Assembly (NCBI GenBank): GCA_038317345.1
Contig: JBBQBH010000049.1
Coordinates: 1-22,448, forward strand
Reading direction: 5' to 3'
Length of the DNA: 22,448 bases
Origin: Mayfieldus sp038317345
GTDB taxonomy: Bacteria; Actinomycetota; Thermoleophilia; Solirubrobacterales; 70-9
In this document: one piece after another, positions 21,321-22,448 of the stretch
Numbering within the stretch: position 1 is the stretch's first letter
Layout of the letters: each line of letters begins with the position of its first letter
Made by a program: the position numbers and the translations under genes
The notes under the pieces: generated by a model
Database searches by the model: none
Seen by the model: only the letters and a program-made list of their open reading frames with translations
What the model was told of the DNA's origin: nothing

Positions 21321-22316
21321 ATGGAATCCCCCGCCACAACCGATCGCATCAGCATTGATGTGCACCTGCCGCCAGGAGGTCCGCTCTCGGGAATGGCCGC
21401 TGACGTGCGCGCCGGGCTGACCAGGCCGTTCAAGGAGCTCTCTCCGCGCTACTTCTATGACGAGTGCGGCTCGCAGCTGTTCGAGGACATAACCGAGCTG
21501 CCCGAGTACTACCCGACCCGCTGCGAGCGGGAGATCCTCGAGACCAGGTCGGCGGAGATCTGCGAGGCGGCCAATTCCCCCGCGACCCTGATCGAGCTCG
21601 GCTCCGGCTCCGCCGCGAAGACCAGGGTGCTGCTTGACGCGATGCTCGACGCGGGTTGCCTGGAGACCTACTGCCCGGTCGACATCTCTGAGGAGATCAC
21701 CAGGGAGACGGCCATGCGGATCGCCGCCGAGTACGACGACATCGCGATTCGGGGGCTGGTCTGCGACTTCGAGCTCGACCTGGAGCGGATCCCGGTCGCG
21801 GCGCCGCGGGTGATCGCCCTGCTGGGAGGCACGATCGGTAACTTCGAGCCCCAGCAGAGGGCAGGCTTCCTGCACCGGGTTTCACATCTGCTCGGCCCCG
21901 AGGATCGCTTTCTGCTCGGCACCGACCTGGTCAAGGATCCCGACATCCTCGAGGCTGCCTACAACGATTCGCAGGGCATTACTGCCGCCTTCAACAAGAA
22001 CGTGCTCGCGGTGCTGAATCGCGAGCTCGACGCCGACTTCGACCTCGACGCCTTCGAGCACGTCGCCCGCTGGGATCCGGAGAACCTCTGGATCGACATC
22101 CGGCTGCGCTCGCTCACCAACCAGGTCGTCAACCTGTTGGCCCTCGACATGCAAGCCGCCTTCAGCGCCGGCGAGGAGATGCGAACCGAGATCTCGACCA
22201 AGTTCGCGCGCCCCGGCCTCGAGGGGATCTACGCGGAGGCCGGTCTGGAGCTGACCGATTGGTGGACCGACGCCGACGGCCTCTACGCGCTCTCGCTCGC
22301 GCGACGGGCGGCCTAG
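21321..22316 (+). CDS. egtD: L-histidine N(alpha)-methyltransferase EgtD
   Basis: This 331-residue enzyme trimethylates histidine to hercynine with three S-adenosylmethionine. Motifs are YFYDECGSQLFEDITELPEYYPTR (44-67), LIELGSGSAAKTR (90-102, SAM binding), ALLGGTIGNFEP (166-177) and TEISTKF (289-295). Tyr64, Asn174, Tyr214, Glu290 and Ser292 correspond to Tyr56, Asn166, Tyr206, Glu282 and Ser284 of the M. smegmatis enzyme with a constant offset of 8, so the histidine-binding site looks intact. The ATG is at 21321; the only Shine-Dalgarno-like sequence, AAGGA at 21301-21305, is 15 nt away, so coupling to egtB or weak initiation is likely. A hairpin overlaps its stop codon. Confidence 0.96.
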   Translation: MESPATTDRISIDVHLPPGGPLSGMAADVRAGLTRPFKELSPRYFYDECGSQLFEDITELPEYYPTRCEREILETRSAEICEAANSPATLIELGSGSAAKTRVLLDAMLDAGCLETYCPVDISEEITRETAMRIAAEYDDIAIRGLVCDFELDLERIPVAAPRVIALLGGTIGNFEPQQRAGFLHRVSHLLGPEDRFLLGTDLVKDPDILEAAYNDSQGITAAFNKNVLAVLNRELDADFDLDAFEHVARWDPENLWIDIRLRSLTNQVVNLLALDMQAAFSAGEEMRTEISTKFARPGLEGIYAEAGLELTDWWTDADGLYALSLARRAA

Positions 22317-22327
22317 CTGAGCCGCCC
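22306..22327 (+). terminator. GC-rich hairpin at the end of egtD
   Basis: GGGCGGC (22306-22312) pairs with GCCGCCC (22321-22327), a 7-bp stem around an 8-nt loop that contains the egtD TAG (22314-22316). There is no T tract, so it may be a weak or factor-assisted terminator or simply stabilise the 3' end. Confidence 0.4.
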
Positions 22328-22335
22328 ACACACGT

Positions 22336-22410
22336 TGTGAACAGCTGAAAGGCCATCCGGGCCCAACCAGAGGCTGTGGGTGTCTACGCCCAAGCTCAAG
22401 GAGGACCCGG
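22336..22410 (+). mobile_element. Possible left end of an IS481-type insertion sequence
   Basis: Between the egtD hairpin and the transposase start are about 75 bp, beginning at TGTGAACAGCTGA. IS481 elements commonly begin with TGT, which is the only ground for placing the end at 22336. The right end, the inverted repeat partner and any target duplication are outside the window. Confidence 0.3.
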
Positions 22411-22448
22411 ATGAAGGTTCACGCTAACGCTGCCCTCGGACCCGCAGG
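22411..22448 (+). CDS. IS481-family transposase, N-terminal fragment (runs off the window)
   Basis: The ATG at 22411 has an AAGGAGG Shine-Dalgarno sequence (22398-22404) six nt upstream. The frame reads MKVHANAALGPA before the window ends. That opening matches the N-terminus I know from IS481-family transposases (HANA-LxPxGR), which continue with a helix-turn-helix and a DDE integrase core. With 12 residues visible the call is tentative. Whether the gene is intact cannot be judged. Confidence 0.6.
   Translation, partial: MKVHANAALGPA

Noticed and set aside
20113..21339. 408-codon minus-strand frame across egtB
   Set aside because: It is antisense to a well-supported egtB with no recognisable domain.
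1..22448. CRISPR arrays, tRNA or rRNA genes, riboswitches
   Set aside because: No regularly spaced direct repeats, no cloverleaf with CCA-proximal features and no recognised riboswitch core were seen on reading both strands. A tRNAscan or Rfam search was not possible.

Overview
The window is GC-rich DNA, roughly two-thirds G+C, with strong G/C bias at third codon positions. It looks like the chromosome of a high-GC actinobacterium, most likely of class Thermoleophilia (Solirubrobacterales type). The clues are a secreted protein with the MRSLRRHITYANV-type N-terminus and pentad repeats, RTX repeats on Sec-exported proteins, an F420/LLM oxidoreductase, split transhydrogenase genes, a pilin-like GQASPEW anchor and an ergothioneine pair. 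This placement comes from recognising families, not from a search. No rRNA, tRNA or CRISPR was seen, and no stretch longer than about 200 bp lacks a gene.

Layout. 1-62 (-): start of a short DUF5679-like protein. 259-1149 (-): Pro/Ala-rich membrane coiled-coil protein. 1150-1346: intergenic region with GC-rich hairpins. 1347-5515: acyl-CoA and hydroxy-acid metabolism, with a thiolase (+), a DCC-family protein and an L-2-hydroxyglutarate-oxidase-like flavoprotein (-), then a crotonase and a hotdog thioesterase (+). 5512-8922 (-): three-gene operon of a circularly permuted ATP-grasp, a class I glutamine amidotransferase/peptidase C26 and a GCS2 carboxylate-amine ligase. 9023-11470 (-): CtpE-like P-type ATPase. 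11544-13064 (+): exported beta-propeller protein with RTX repeats. 13077-14138 (+): F420-dependent LLM enzyme. 14170-17191 (+): proton-translocating transhydrogenase pntAa-pntAb-pntB, with an unannotated 41-codon ORF exactly filling the pntAa-pntAb gap. 17195-18087 (-): pentad-repeat secreted protein and a LapA-like protein. 18168-19127 (+): pilin-anchored protein with an NLP/Vps62-like motif. 19144-19911 (-): SDR dehydrogenase. 20074-22316 (+): egtB-egtD. 22411-end (+): start of an IS481-type transposase.

How the genes may work together. EgtD makes hercynine and EgtB attaches a sulfur donor. EgtB carries the Arg-x-x-Arg and Asp-x3-Arg residues expected of the type that uses gamma-glutamylcysteine. 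No egtA, egtC or egtE lies beside it, but the operon 11-13 kb away encodes a gamma-glutamyl ligase and a gamma-glutamyl hydrolase that could supply the missing steps. Other items worth attention are the small pnt ORF, a dispersed hairpin repeat whose two copies differ by two compensated base pairs, the pilin-anchored NLP/Vps62-like protein, and a possible Ca2+ ATPase divergent from a Ca2+-binding-repeat protein.
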